Counted from the first letter of the stretch, positions 1 through 9,244 are shown. The stretch is 64,000 nt of DNA from Sphingobacterium tenebrionis (GCF_037126265.1 NZ_JAYLLN010000016.1:7486-71485); one strand, 5' to 3'. Made by a program: numbers and translations. The notes: generated by a model not told the origin, from the letters alone.

Positions 1-168
1 GATGGCTATTTCCATAGCAGGCAGGAATTCCTTTACCAAGAATTTCTAAAGAGAAATATCATCATGCGACCTTTGGGAAATACCATTTATCTGGTGCCAC
101 CTTATTGCATAAAAGAAGAAGAGCTGGAATACGTTTATGACATGATATTGGAAGTCTTAGATCGTTGA
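1..168 (+). CDS. bioA: Adenosylmethionine-8-amino-7-oxononanoate aminotransferase, C-terminal end (partial)
   Basis: Only the last 55 codons are inside the window, in frame from base 1 and ending with TGA at 166-168. The peptide contains RPLGNTIYLVPPYC followed by an acidic helix (KEEELEYVYDM), which is the conserved C-terminal signature of BioA, the PLP-dependent aminotransferase that makes 7,8-diaminopelargonate in biotin synthesis. The gene converges with the next one: the last 12 bases overlap its 3' end on the other strand. The rest of the enzyme, with the PLP lysine, lies to the left of the window, so the call rests on this short signature. Confidence 0.8.
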   Translation, partial: DGYFHSRQEFLYQEFLKRNIIMRPLGNTIYLVPPYCIKEEELEYVYDMILEVLDR

Positions 169-1041
169 TCTTAGGAATTTTAATCCATCCCATTCATAGA
201 TTTCTTCTGATTTCTCCACTTTGTAAATGACTTCGGAGACAGTTTCATCGTTAATGTCTGATTCGGATTCCCTTTGTTCGATACGCTTGACGATGATCTG
301 TTTCCCTTTATTATGGGTATTGGGAAGGACTAATTCCTCTGAATAGTAAAATATTCCAGCATCGCTTACCGAGGAAGTTTCAGGTAAGGAGTGGAGTTGC
401 TTTCCATCCCAGGAAAAATAAAAATCGAAGGTATAGATCCCGCAGGATTCCCCAGAAAAGCTTACCTTAATGATGTTTTTGCTGTTTGCTAAGCCTTGTG
501 CATCAGCAATTTCATTGTAGGAAAAAGATTGGCTGGATGGTAAATAGGCAAAGCTTTCCGTATCGATCAACTGCTTGTTCTTGTCCAGCACCTTAAGTTC
601 CGTCCAATAATAATTGTTGTCCTCTTCTTGGTTCTGCCAAGCAATGCCATGTAGGAACGTATTACCGGTTTTCTTGTCCACATTTGATCCCACTGCCAAA
701 AGACCAGCCCACATATAGCCTCTTTTCTTTTGGCCATTAAGCACATATTCGATATAGTACCAAGGTAATTTCATCCCCCGAATGAGGGTTGGATTGATGG
801 CATCAGCGCCTATGTATTTTAGTTCAGTTCCGAGAGCGAGTGAATCCAAAAGCTTGCTTTTCGTGCTGGGCTCCTCCCGGATATAGGCCATATTGGCAAA
901 GACCAAAGTTTCTTTCTGATCATGTACCTGATAGAAGTTGAATTCCTCTACTACTTCATAGGCTGCAGGTGCTTGAGCGAAACTAAAGGAAATGCTCATC
1001 ATGGCTAAGCTCAAAGCGAAAATAAATACTCGAAAATTCAT
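157..1041 (-). CDS. Secreted protein with SH3-like domain, function unknown
   Basis: A 294-residue protein starting with a clear Sec signal peptide (hydrophobic stretch about residues 5-20, probable cleavage after SFSFAQA). Residues about 44-115 (FANMAYIREEPSTKSKLLDSL, then a gap, then KKRGYMWAGLLAVG) look like a bacterial SH3b domain, with the pattern 'VR-x-PSTKSKVL-x-x-L-x-x-G-x-x-hY' followed by a GYM/W return strand. The remainder is beta-rich and not recognised. Such proteins act in the periplasm or at the cell surface, often binding peptidoglycan or peptides; that is a family inference. The gene stands 20 bp downstream of a methyltransferase gene on the same strand and overlaps the end of bioA tail to tail. 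Confidence 0.6.
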   Translation of the reverse strand: MNFRVFIFALSLAMMSISFSFAQAPAAYEVVEEFNFYQVHDQKETLVFANMAYIREEPSTKSKLLDSLALGTELKYIGADAINPTLIRGMKLPWYYIEYVLNGQKKRGYMWAGLLAVGSNVDKKTGNTFLHGIAWQNQEEDNNYYWTELKVLDKNKQLIDTESFAYLPSSQSFSYNEIADAQGLANSKNIIKVSFSGESCGIYTFDFYFSWDGKQLHSLPETSSVSDAGIFYYSEELVLPNTHNKGKQIIVKRIEQRESESDINDETVSEVIYKVEKSEEIYEWDGLKFLRSTI

Positions 1042-1061
1042 AAAAGAAGATGCGTAATGTC

Positions 1062-1889
1062 TTAAGATTTAATAGCCGTGATGGCATATAACATCGGGAT
1101 TTTGCCTTCCAATCCCTTAATTCTGTATTTGTCTGGACCATCCTGAACGGTATTCAAAAAACAGTTATAGGGTGAGTAATCAAATTCCTCAAAAGAGCTT
1201 ATCTGTAAGTTGTTGTTCAGTAGTGTCTTAAACACATCGCTCAAGGGATGGTTCCAAGAAACAGATTTGTTTTTGATGTCGGCATTACGGTCTGCATAGG
1301 TGCCTTCGGTGGTTTCAACAATCGTTTCGACATTGAAGTAACTGTAGGCAATTTTGCTGAATTCATAATCAAATGCCCAGACCATCGGATGAAATTCTAC
1401 AAATACCAATTTGCCCTGTGGTTTTAAACAGCGATGAATAACCGCCGCCCATCTATCCAAATCTGGAAGCCATCCAATGGTTCCATAACTGATGAACACC
1501 ATATCAAATTGGCCATTGAGTTCCTCAGGGGTATTATAAACATCGGAACAGATAAATTCTGCATCTAATGCCAAGTCCTGTGCCAATTGTTGCGCAAAGA
1601 GTATGGCTGCATCGGAAAGGTCGACCCCCGTCACTTTCGCACCCATTCTTGCCAAGGATAGACTATCCTGACCAAAATGACATTGTAAATGCAGGATGTT
1701 TTTACCTCTTACATCGCCCAGTAAATTTAACTCCACTTCCTTTAAAGAGGATTTCCCTTCCAAAAAGGAAGGCATATCATAAAATTCAGAAGAAGTATGG
1801 GAATTGGTTTTATCGTTCCATAGCTTTCGATTGATCGCTAGATAATCTTCATCCGGATTGTCCGGTTGGAATGCGGTATGGTCTGCCAT
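1062..1889 (-). CDS. Class I SAM-dependent methyltransferase
   Basis: A 275-residue cytosolic protein. Residues about 63-95 form the Rossmann SAM-binding motif I and its neighbour (NILHLQCHFGQDSL, then GAKVTGVDLSD), where GVDLSD supplies the acidic residue that holds the SAM ribose. Around residue 113 ICSDVY and then FDMVFISYGTIGWL are motifs II-III. Substrate is not readable from the sequence; close relatives are annotated simply as class I methyltransferases. ATG start at 1889. It could share a transcript with the SH3-like gene downstream (20 bp gap). Confidence 0.8.
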   Translation of the reverse strand: MADHTAFQPDNPDEDYLAINRKLWNDKTNSHTSSEFYDMPSFLEGKSSLKEVELNLLGDVRGKNILHLQCHFGQDSLSLARMGAKVTGVDLSDAAILFAQQLAQDLALDAEFICSDVYNTPEELNGQFDMVFISYGTIGWLPDLDRWAAVIHRCLKPQGKLVFVEFHPMVWAFDYEFSKIAYSYFNVETIVETTEGTYADRNADIKNKSVSWNHPLSDVFKTLLNNNLQISSFEEFDYSPYNCFLNTVQDGPDKYRIKGLEGKIPMLYAITAIKS

Positions 1890-1922
1890 TTTATTTCAAA
1901 TTAAACATCAGGAGATATATCC

Positions 1923-2978
1923 CTAAGTGTCGGCATGAATCTTTTCCTCCGCCAATTCTTCATCTGCTTTTGTCTGCTCCAATTGGTTATCCTCTTGTTC
2001 CTCCTCGGCCTGCTTTTCATACTGAACCTTCACAAAGATAGGAAAATGGTCCGAGTCGAAATTATCCAATTTCTTAAGAGATATTAATTTAAAATCTGCA
2101 GAGATAAAGGCATGGTCCAATGGGAACTGCATTAAAGGCATTTTGGCATGGAAGGTATTGTAAAAACCTCTGCCGCGCCGAGGATCTAAAAGCTGACTGG
2201 TTTTTAGGAAAAGTTCCGTGGTATAACTCCAGGCCACATCATTAAGATCTCCAATTACGATGACGGGCATATCCAATTTTTCAGCTTTCTTGGCCACCAA
2301 TAACAGTTCCTTATCGCGTTCTGTTGAACGAGGGTTTTCATTGGGAACAGGCGGGGTAGGATGTACCGCAAACACTTGAACCCGCTGCCTGGAAGGCAAT
2401 TCCACCTGACAGAATATACTTGGGATCTCCTCTTCCACCAAATAGTTTACAGAAATTTCGTGAAGTTTGAATTTGGAGAATAAGAGCATGCCATAGGTAT
2501 TGTCAATCGGGACTTTTACTTGAAAAGGGTATTCCTTATCTAGGCTTTCTGTTTCTTTCGCCCAGATATGATTGGTCTCTAATAAGAGGATAAGATCGGG
2601 GTCATTTTCATGGATCACCTGAAGGCATCCTTGATAATTAACATTATCTTCATATACATTGGATATCATTACAGCGATCTGATTGTTGGGCTCCAATTTT
2701 TCAGCCCGATAAACCTGTTTTTTTGCCAAAGGTGTAAAAGGCCAAATCTGCCAACAGAGATAGATGCCATTGATGATCAGGGCGTAAAATAGGATTTTTT
2801 GAAAGATGACTTCTTTATTTCCAAAGGATATATATAATACTATCCAAAGTATAACGAGTGCTAATTTCTGGATTCTAGGATATTCAAATACTCGGAAGGT
2901 CCAAAAGTCACTTCGGATTAAAGGTAGAATACTAAATAATAATATCAAGCATCCCAAAATCGGCAAGAATACGTCCAT
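1923..2978 (-). CDS. Membrane-anchored endonuclease/exonuclease/phosphatase (EEP) family hydrolase
   Basis: Two or three hydrophobic segments at the N terminus (first ~85 residues from the chosen start) anchor a cytosolic or periplasmic EEP domain. Visible EEP motifs are the asparagine at MISNVYEDNVNY, LILLLETN (catalytic Glu), FAVHPTPPVPNEN, VIVIGDLNDVAWS (GD-x-N) and the final SDHFPIF (catalytic SDH). The C terminus is a charged Glu/Lys/Gln tail. The frame stays open 17 codons further upstream, but ATG at 2978 is preferred: AAGGG lies four bases before it and the following residues begin the first membrane helix. Substrate (nucleic acid, phospholipid or phosphoinositide-like) is not determinable. 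Confidence 0.75.
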   Translation of the reverse strand: MDVFLPILGCLILLFSILPLIRSDFWTFRVFEYPRIQKLALVILWIVLYISFGNKEVIFQKILFYALIINGIYLCWQIWPFTPLAKKQVYRAEKLEPNNQIAVMISNVYEDNVNYQGCLQVIHENDPDLILLLETNHIWAKETESLDKEYPFQVKVPIDNTYGMLLFSKFKLHEISVNYLVEEEIPSIFCQVELPSRQRVQVFAVHPTPPVPNENPRSTERDKELLLVAKKAEKLDMPVIVIGDLNDVAWSYTTELFLKTSQLLDPRRGRGFYNTFHAKMPLMQFPLDHAFISADFKLISLKKLDNFDSDHFPIFVKVQYEKQAEEEQEDNQLEQTKADEELAEEKIHADT

Positions 2979-3134
2979 ACAACCCTTAAGATTAATTTGT
3001 TTTTTTAAGTTTATTTCATGCAAAAGCAATGCCTTTTTTTTGTGACAACAGCTAATTTTTCATAATTTGATACCATCTAAGGATCCACCTAAGGATCTAC
3101 TTGGAAAGGGATGTGAAAAATTAATAGCAGTCTT

Positions 3135-3467
3135 ATGGCAAATCTATCAAGAAAAAGTTACGATACATTAAGCGAAGCAGTAAATGACCTGCAGAAACAA
3201 GGTTATACCGATGATTTTTTGATTTCAGAGGATGGCGAATGTCTTCGCTGTGCTGGAAAGTCTATGGAATTATCTCCAGATGAATTCATTATCGATGATA
3301 TCTATCGTTTTGAAGGCATGACGGATCCAGAGGATGAAAGTATTCTATTTGCTATTTCTTCCAAGGATAATCTGGTGAAAGGTTTGGTAGTGAATAGTTT
3401 TGGCGCTGAATTCAGTTTCAGATCTTCGAGATTGGTGGAGGAATTGTATAAAAGATCAAGAAGTTAA
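3135..3467 (+). CDS. Small conserved Bacteroidota protein (often mislabelled phosphoribosylpyrophosphate synthetase)
   Basis: A 110-residue acidic protein. Its features, YDTLSEAVNDLQKQGYTDDF, C-x-x-C-like LRCAGKS and FIIDDIYRFEGMTDPEDESI, match a small family frequent in Bacteroidota. Databases often carry the name phosphoribosylpyrophosphate synthetase for it, yet it has no PRPP-synthase fold or PRPP loop, so I give no enzymatic function. It ends two bases before the ATG of a GNAT gene and is probably co-transcribed with it. Confidence 0.6.
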   Translation: MANLSRKSYDTLSEAVNDLQKQGYTDDFLISEDGECLRCAGKSMELSPDEFIIDDIYRFEGMTDPEDESILFAISSKDNLVKGLVVNSFGAEFSFRSSRLVEELYKRSRS

Positions 3468-3468
3468 T

Positions 3469-3999
3469 ATGTCAATTCAAGTGAATTTAGAGGATCTTAT
3501 CTTACGGAATGCCCGAGCAGAGGAAGCAGAAGCAATTTGGTCGATCATAAAACAGGCAATAGATAAGCGGAAGGAGGAAGGAAGTAATCAATGGCAAGAT
3601 GGTTATCCAAACCTAGGAGTTATCCAACGGGATATTGAATTAGGTTATGGCTATGTGCATGTGGATGCTAATGGCGAAGTATATGGCTATCTTGCTTTGA
3701 TTTTTGAGATAGAACCTGCTTATGAAATCATAGAAGGGAAGTGGTTGAGTGATCAGCCTTATGGCGTAGTGCACCGTATCGCAGTCAGTCAGGCAAATTA
3801 TGTCAAAGGACAGGCAAGTAAGATGTTGAAAGAGGTAGAAGAATTATGTAAAGAAAGGCAAGTATACAGCCTACGTGTGGATACGAACTTTGATAACGTA
3901 GGAATGCTCCGCGTTTTTGAAAAACTGGGATATACCTATTGTGGCGAAGTGTATTTCCGTGGGGGAGCCAGAAGAGCCTATGAAAAGGTTTTAAACTAA
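3469..3999 (+). CDS. GNAT-family N-acetyltransferase
   Basis: A 176-residue protein from ATG 3469, chosen over earlier in-frame codons because it follows the stop of the preceding gene by a single base. It begins with the usual GNAT opening (ILRNARAEEAEAIWSII), carries GYLALIFEIEPAY as central strands, VHRIAVSQANYVKGQASKML as the acetyl-CoA-binding motif A (a Q/R-x-x-G-x-A-like loop), and LRVDTNFDNVGMLRVFEKLGY as motif B. The acceptor is unknown. Likely translated with the preceding small gene. Confidence 0.8.
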   Translation: MSIQVNLEDLILRNARAEEAEAIWSIIKQAIDKRKEEGSNQWQDGYPNLGVIQRDIELGYGYVHVDANGEVYGYLALIFEIEPAYEIIEGKWLSDQPYGVVHRIAVSQANYVKGQASKMLKEVEELCKERQVYSLRVDTNFDNVGMLRVFEKLGYTYCGEVYFRGGARRAYEKVLN

Positions 4000-4058
4000 A
4001 TAGTTTTCTTCATTCCTAGTTTGCATACCAAATGATCTTTCCTCCGCAGGGATTATTC

Positions 4059-4811
4059 TTACGCAGGAATCTTTCCTACGCGTAGGTAGATTTTCCAAAC
4101 GGCATCTTTTACCAATTGCGGGTTGCCCCAGATTTTCTCGACTTCGGGTCTTAATTGATCAATAGGGTTTTGACCAACCTGCTCGATGAATCGTTGCGTT
4201 GCAGACCAACTCAAAAGATGCCCTAAAAGATCTTCCATCTTAAATCTTTTTCGGATATAGAATTCAGGAGGCTCGATTTCCCGAAATGGGAAGGGGATGG
4301 TCGTATATTCCTGATCGATACTGCGGGTTTCGATCGGCCAATAAGGACCAACGGTTTTTTGATGGAAATGCTTGATCAATACATCCAATTCCTTATTTAT
4401 ACTGGGTATTCCATATGCCCAGGTGGCAATAATACCTCCTTTTTTAAGGACTCTTTTGACCTCCGCGTAAAATTTATCATAATCAAACCAATGTATGGCT
4501 TGCGCAATAGCCACCAAATCCACGGATTGGTCTTTTAATGTTGATTCCTCTGCTTTTTCGACCTTATAGGTCACCCGATCATGGGCGAAGGCATTGGTGA
4601 TCTGTGCTTCGCTGGGGTCACTAGCATATACCGAATCGTAAAAATCTGCGAGGTGTATGGCAGACTGTCCATTCCCTGTACCACAATCCCATGCTAATTC
4701 ATGGGTGGGGGTTAATTCGGAAAGATAATCGTAAAGCTCATGCGGATAGGATGGCCGGTATTGGGCATAAATGGAAGCTTGCTTAGAAAAATTGTCATTG
4801 AATGTAGCCAT
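4059..4811 (-). CDS. Class I SAM-dependent methyltransferase
   Basis: A 250-residue enzyme with SAM motif I LAWDCGTGNGQSAIHLA (residues about 39-55), ribose-binding acidic loop VYASDPSEAQI, and the post-motif VDLVAIAQAIHWFDYDKFY that is typical of the UbiE/COQ5-like or trans-aconitate-methyltransferase-like group. The opening FSKQASIYAQYRPSYPHEL is also characteristic of that group. The substrate cannot be inferred. Its promoter must lie in the 390-bp divergent interval to the right. Confidence 0.8.
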   Translation of the reverse strand: MATFNDNFSKQASIYAQYRPSYPHELYDYLSELTPTHELAWDCGTGNGQSAIHLADFYDSVYASDPSEAQITNAFAHDRVTYKVEKAEESTLKDQSVDLVAIAQAIHWFDYDKFYAEVKRVLKKGGIIATWAYGIPSINKELDVLIKHFHQKTVGPYWPIETRSIDQEYTTIPFPFREIEPPEFYIRKRFKMEDLLGHLLSWSATQRFIEQVGQNPIDQLRPEVEKIWGNPQLVKDAVWKIYLRVGKIPA

Positions 4812-5061
4812 AATGCATATCTATTAACTTCAATTACTGCTAATAAATATACAAATTTTCAAAGAAAATTGATCTTTATTCTTTTGTTAACCAGCAAGGA
4901 TTCAGATTGATGCAGACGAAAATGTAGATTTTTCATTACAAGAATATCTTATTTGACCCTTGAACATAATAAATCTTTTTCCACTGTATTTTTTGGAGTA
5001 AAAATTGCTATTGATTTTTTATATACAACCACATTTTCACTACTTAAGGAAAACACAAGTA

Positions 5062-5091
5062 AAAGTCAGTCCCAAAAGGGCTGACTTTTTT
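5062..5091 (+). terminator. Rho-independent terminator with no upstream plus-strand gene
   Basis: Stem AAGTCAG-T-CCC / GGG-CTGACTT with an AAAA loop and one bulged T, followed directly by TTTTTT. It points rightward, but the gene to its left (4059-4811) runs leftward, so nothing annotated is terminated by it. The stretch 4812-5061 is AT-rich and holds no convincing protein gene; a small RNA ending here is possible. Confidence 0.65.
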
Positions 5092-5202
5092 GTACATTAG
5101 AAATCCATTAAAACGCTATTACAATTCCATAAGATGCTCATTAGAGATATGTTAATTTCCTATTTTGATTAAATGTTTAACAATTAATTAATCCATAGGT
5201 TG

Positions 5203-5210
5203 TAGTTTTG
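5203..5210 (+). promoter_or_regulatory. Candidate Bacteroidota -7 box (TAGTTTTG)
   Basis: TAGTTTTG fits the TAnnTTTG -7 consensus of Bacteroidota housekeeping promoters. A matching -33 TTTG at the usual spacing is not obvious. It would start transcription near 5217, giving an 85-base leader before ATG 5301 and ruling out earlier start codons in that frame. Confidence 0.45.
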
Positions 5211-5300
5211 CAGCACATTTATAGGGTAAATGGTAAATCTGCTGCGGATTCCTTTTTTAAGAGGAATGAAAAACAATTCTCAAAAATTCATCAAAATAAT

Positions 5301-5726
5301 ATGGAAACACCAATAACAAATGCACCGGAAAAGAGCTTGTCCGAAAAAATGCAGGAGCTCGTTATTAATTGTTTTACTTCAGCCAATAATTTGGAAAACC
5401 TGGATGAAGAACAGCAACAATCGATCTACAACCTATATGCAAAAATTAAATATAAGGATATCATCGATCAAGGATTTTGGAGTTTAGGAGGTGGGCTGAC
5501 GCATTATTTCCTGAGCCTAAATGAGATGAAGCTTTCCTTGTTGGAAATTATGTCTACCAGATCTGACGAGAAAGAACGCTTGATCCTAAAAGAATTGTTT
5601 CTTTTTCTGAATATCCTCGACGACCGAAGTTTCTATCAACTATTCTCGATTAGGCAGTTATTGCACTGTCCAACCGAAATCTTTCCTGAAAAATTGGAAG
5701 ACATCAGTAGGGAATATTTTGATTAA
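5301..5726 (+). CDS. Hypothetical cytosolic helical protein
   Basis: A 141-residue protein from ATG 5301; the open frame extends upstream to a TTG at 5208, but that lies on the -7 box, so 5301 is the better start. It is rich in Leu, Glu and Lys and looks all-helical, with no signal peptide or membrane span. Segments such as LINCFTSANNLENLDEEQQQS and LILKELFLFLNILDDRSFYQLF recall no family I can name. A weak hairpin (AGGGTG...CACCCT, 5754-5780) lies after the stop. Confidence 0.55.
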   Translation: METPITNAPEKSLSEKMQELVINCFTSANNLENLDEEQQQSIYNLYAKIKYKDIIDQGFWSLGGGLTHYFLSLNEMKLSLLEIMSTRSDEKERLILKELFLFLNILDDRSFYQLFSIRQLLHCPTEIFPEKLEDISREYFD

Positions 5727-5938
5727 AGAATATACTGTTGTTTGTATGTCTAGAGGGTGTTTCTGTAAGGGATTCACCCTTTAAACTTTCCAAAATAGTT
5801 ATGTAAAATTTATAGGTATTTAACGAATTTTTCGAGGCATTTTAATTAAATTAGAACCAATTACCCAAAGGCTATTTAGCTCAGGGTTAAATCAGGTTAT
5901 CTTCTATGGGATAACTACTGTGAACCAAATAAACTTAT

Positions 5939-7102
5939 ATGCACAACACAAGATTGACGGAGGAACATCTAATTTTCCGAGATAGTCTGAAGTCATTTAT
6001 TCAAAAAGAAATTCTCCCACACATCGACAAATGGGAAAAACAAGGTGCGATTGACAAATCCATCTGGAAAAAATTAGGCGACATGGGATATATGGGGCTT
6101 ATATACCCAGAACAATACGGCGGCCTAGATCTTGACTTTTATTATTCCCTTATCTTCTGCGAAGAAATTTCCAAATGTTTTTCTGGTGGTTTTAGTGTTT
6201 CGGCACTGGTGATTCAATTCATGTCTACGCCTTATCTTTGGAAACATGGTTCTGAAGAATTAAAATCGAAATACCTGACAGCCGTTATCCAAGGAGATAT
6301 GGTAAGTGCCGTTGCGATCACGGAGCCTGTTGCTGGTTCGGATGTGCAGCGTATGAAGACCACAGCGGTGCTCGATGGCGATGAATACATTATCAATGGA
6401 TCCAAAACATTTATCACAAATGGCTATTATGGCGACTTCTTTATCACTGCGGTAAAGACAGATCCTGCTGCGGGAAGCAAGGGCATCAGCTTGATCTTGG
6501 TCGATCGGAATACGCCTGGGGTAACCTGCAATAAAATTGAAAAATTAGGTTGGCATGCCTCGGATACCGCCGAAATCGGTTTTGACCATGTTAGAGTTCC
6601 GAAATCTCATCTTATAGGTGTGGAAGGAGAGGGCTTCAAATATCTAATGGGAGGTCTGCAATTAGAACGCCTGACAGCAGGCATACATAGTTTGACCACG
6701 GCGGAATCAGCCATGGAATATACCTTGGATTATCTTCAACAGCGGGAGGCCTTCAATAAACCCTTGAAAGATTTTCAGGTATTGCGCCATCGTTTTGCGC
6801 AAATGTATGCGGATGTGGAGACACTGAAAGCCTTTATCTACCATTGCTGCGATTTGCAGAACCAGGGGATATATGCCGTAAAGGAATGTTCCATTGCCAA
6901 ACTGCAGGCCAGTGAATTGGCAATAAAGGTGGTATCCGATTGCCTACAGATGTTTGGTGGTTATGGTTTTACCGAAGATTATAAGATTGCCCGTTTATAC
7001 CGTGATGTACGCGTTGGCACCATTATCGCTGGTACTTCCGAAATCATGCTCGAAATCTTGGCCAAGATCAGTATCGACCAAGTCGATTATTCAAAAAAAT
7101 AA
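5939..7102 (+). CDS. Acyl-CoA dehydrogenase
   Basis: A 387-residue flavoprotein of standard family length, catalysing alpha,beta-dehydrogenation of acyl-CoA with FAD. Seen in order: the helical N-terminal domain with GYMGLIYPEQYGGL; the middle domain FAD/substrate motif AVAITEPVAGSDVQRMKTTA and INGSKTFITNG; VDRNTPGV; and the C-terminal domain with FQVLRHRFAQM, LQMFGGYGFTEDY and VGTIIAGTSEIMLEIL, the family's C-terminal signature. It sits four bases before a FadB-like gene, so the two form a beta-oxidation operon. Chain-length preference is not evident; the neighbouring methylcitrate genes suggest fatty or branched acids yielding propionyl-CoA. Confidence 0.9.
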   Translation: MHNTRLTEEHLIFRDSLKSFIQKEILPHIDKWEKQGAIDKSIWKKLGDMGYMGLIYPEQYGGLDLDFYYSLIFCEEISKCFSGGFSVSALVIQFMSTPYLWKHGSEELKSKYLTAVIQGDMVSAVAITEPVAGSDVQRMKTTAVLDGDEYIINGSKTFITNGYYGDFFITAVKTDPAAGSKGISLILVDRNTPGVTCNKIEKLGWHASDTAEIGFDHVRVPKSHLIGVEGEGFKYLMGGLQLERLTAGIHSLTTAESAMEYTLDYLQQREAFNKPLKDFQVLRHRFAQMYADVETLKAFIYHCCDLQNQGIYAVKECSIAKLQASELAIKVVSDCLQMFGGYGFTEDYKIARLYRDVRVGTIIAGTSEIMLEILAKISIDQVDYSKK

Positions 7103-7106
7103 ATCT

Positions 7107-9221
7107 ATGGAAATCAATCACCTGCCCAAACATATACAATATCAAGAAAGAAACATCAATGATTATGTCTTAGAAATTTATGTGCATAATTCATTGGAAA
7201 CCGCTTATGAGTTGGATTTTGGTTTTGTACGCGCTTTACTTCGCCGTGTTCAGAACCATTTGCTGAAGCCCGAAATAACCGGTTTGGTCCTGCATTTTTC
7301 AGGATCATTTCAATCCCTAAATTTCAGGCAGTTGTTCAAGCAGGCAAAAGAAAAGATCGAATTCAAGAAAAGGTTGTTTGAAATCATGGATCTGATGGTG
7401 GGAATCGATCAATTAAAAAAACCGATCGTTGGCATTTTTGATCATGCGCTGTTGGGTATAGGATATACCCTGGGGCTAGCATGTTCGAAATTGATCGCCG
7501 TTGGAAACCAGGCGACAGTTGGTTTTCCAGAGGGGGCCTATGCCGTCATCTATGGAATGGGATCGGTGGTCCACCTCAAAGAAAGAGTTCCTCTTTCAAC
7601 AGCTTTTGAAGTGTTGACCAAAGGAAAGATCTATAAAGGCAGTGCTGCGCTTGAACTGAATCTGATCGATTCCTTTGTGGATAACCTGGATGATGCCCTA
7701 GTGGATGCCCTAAACTTCCTGGAACAACCAGGGAACGGCCTTAAAAGGCAGCAAGCCTTGAGTGATGAAGAGATCAACGGAGAACTGCAAAAACTTAACA
7801 AACAGGCCAATTCCAATATTCCGGCACATATTTCCTGTTTCATCATTTTTAAAACCAGTCCTTTCTTGAGCAAAGCGGAATTGTTGACCATGGAATTGGT
7901 CCAATTTGAATACATCCTTCATGAAAAGCAGACCATGTCCATTATCCGCACGATGTATTATTCCATGAAGGAAGCGGCAGCATTGGGTGCTAAGGCGGAA
8001 AGCCAGGTCAATAAACTAACGGTTTTAGGTGCAGGTATGATGGGTTCCGGGATAGCTTATGAGGCAGCGAAAGCTGGGATAGAAGTCCAACTAAAGGACA
8101 TATCCGATGCTGCCGCCGAAAAAGGAAAGAGCTATTCGGAGAAAGTGACCAACAAATTGATGGAATTGGGTAAAATGACGCCCGAAAAGCAGCAGAAGAT
8201 ACTGGATTTAATCAATCCCATATCTCATTTTGAAGGGTTGGACAAACAGGACCTGATTATTGAGGCTGTTTTTGAAGACCTGAACCTAAAAGCTGCGGTC
8301 ATCCAGGATAGCTTGCCGATATTAAATCCAAAAGGATTCTTTGCCTCAAATACCACGAGCCTTCCAATCCATAAGTTGGCTAAATTTAGTGCTAATCCCA
8401 GCCGATTTATCGGACTTCATTTTTTCTCACCGGTAGACCGGATGGCCTTGGTAGAAGTGATCAAAGGTGCAGATACCAGTCCTGAAACCTTGGAAGAGGC
8501 ATTGACCTTTGTCCATAAGCTTCGAAAGATACCTATTGTGGTCAATGATGGCCCCGCCTTCTTTACCTCCAGGATTTTCTTCAACTACCTTCTGGAAGGG
8601 ATTACCCTGTTATTGGAAGGAGCATCGGTAGAGGTGATCGATCGCCAAGCGAAGGAAGCCGGCTTTGCTGTCGGACCATTAGCTGTATTGGATGAGATTT
8701 CATTGGATCTCATGGTTCATGTATATGATCAATTACCAAAACTTCATACGAGTCAGAAAAGAGCTTATAATTATCTGAAAAAATTGATAGCAGAAGGTAG
8801 GCACGGAAGGAAATCAGGGAAGGGGTTCTATGAATATTCCAGCGAGGACCGAAGTAAAAAGCCTTGGGAGGATAAGGAGATTGAAAAGCCAGCTAAGCCA
8901 GCCTGTTTGATCATGATCAAATACAGGTTGTTGCACGTGATGGCTTTGGATAGTTACCGTTGTTTGGAAGATGGGATTTTGACCAGTCCGAAAGATGGCG
9001 ATCTAGGCTCGGTACTGGGAGTTGGTTATGCGATGCAGACAGGAGGTGTTTTCGGTCATATCGATCAGGTAGGCCTGCATGCCTTTGTTAATGATTGCCT
9101 GGAGTTCGCTAAATATGGTGAACAATGGGAGCTCCCGAAATCCTTGATCGAACTATCGAAGAAAGACTTTAAATTCTACACAGGTTTTGATTCCAATTGG
9201 AATGAAGGCCCTTCAAAATAA
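7107..9221 (+). CDS. FadB/FadJ-like fusion: enoyl-CoA hydratase-like domain plus 3-hydroxyacyl-CoA dehydrogenase
   Basis: A 704-residue protein from ATG 7107, four bases after the acyl-CoA dehydrogenase stop. Residues about 1-270 are a crotonase-like domain; 310-490 an NAD-binding 3-hydroxyacyl-CoA dehydrogenase domain (LTVLGAGMMGSGIAYEAAKAG, then FASNTTSLPIHKLA and FIGLHFFSPVDRM with the catalytic His); 495-700 two helical C-terminal dehydrogenase repeats (VVNDGPAFFTSRI). The domain order is that of bacterial FadB and FadJ. By eye-alignment one of the two catalytic glutamates of the hydratase is replaced: the GGCE position reads GYT, while the second (GFPEG) is kept. Hydration may be weak or supplied by another enzyme. 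Confidence 0.88.
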   Translation: MEINHLPKHIQYQERNINDYVLEIYVHNSLETAYELDFGFVRALLRRVQNHLLKPEITGLVLHFSGSFQSLNFRQLFKQAKEKIEFKKRLFEIMDLMVGIDQLKKPIVGIFDHALLGIGYTLGLACSKLIAVGNQATVGFPEGAYAVIYGMGSVVHLKERVPLSTAFEVLTKGKIYKGSAALELNLIDSFVDNLDDALVDALNFLEQPGNGLKRQQALSDEEINGELQKLNKQANSNIPAHISCFIIFKTSPFLSKAELLTMELVQFEYILHEKQTMSIIRTMYYSMKEAAALGAKAESQVNKLTVLGAGMMGSGIAYEAAKAGIEVQLKDISDAAAEKGKSYSEKVTNKLMELGKMTPEKQQKILDLINPISHFEGLDKQDLIIEAVFEDLNLKAAVIQDSLPILNPKGFFASNTTSLPIHKLAKFSANPSRFIGLHFFSPVDRMALVEVIKGADTSPETLEEALTFVHKLRKIPIVVNDGPAFFTSRIFFNYLLEGITLLLEGASVEVIDRQAKEAGFAVGPLAVLDEISLDLMVHVYDQLPKLHTSQKRAYNYLKKLIAEGRHGRKSGKGFYEYSSEDRSKKPWEDKEIEKPAKPACLIMIKYRLLHVMALDSYRCLEDGILTSPKDGDLGSVLGVGYAMQTGGVFGHIDQVGLHAFVNDCLEFAKYGEQWELPKSLIELSKKDFKFYTGFDSNWNEGPSK

Positions 9222-9244
9222 GGAAGAGATTACTTTATAAAAAA

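Noticed and set aside
5868..5930. GGCTATTTAGCTCAGGGTTA looks like the start of a tRNA.
   Set aside because: No T-loop, no matching acceptor strand and no anticodon stem follow, so it is chance similarity before the acyl-CoA dehydrogenase.
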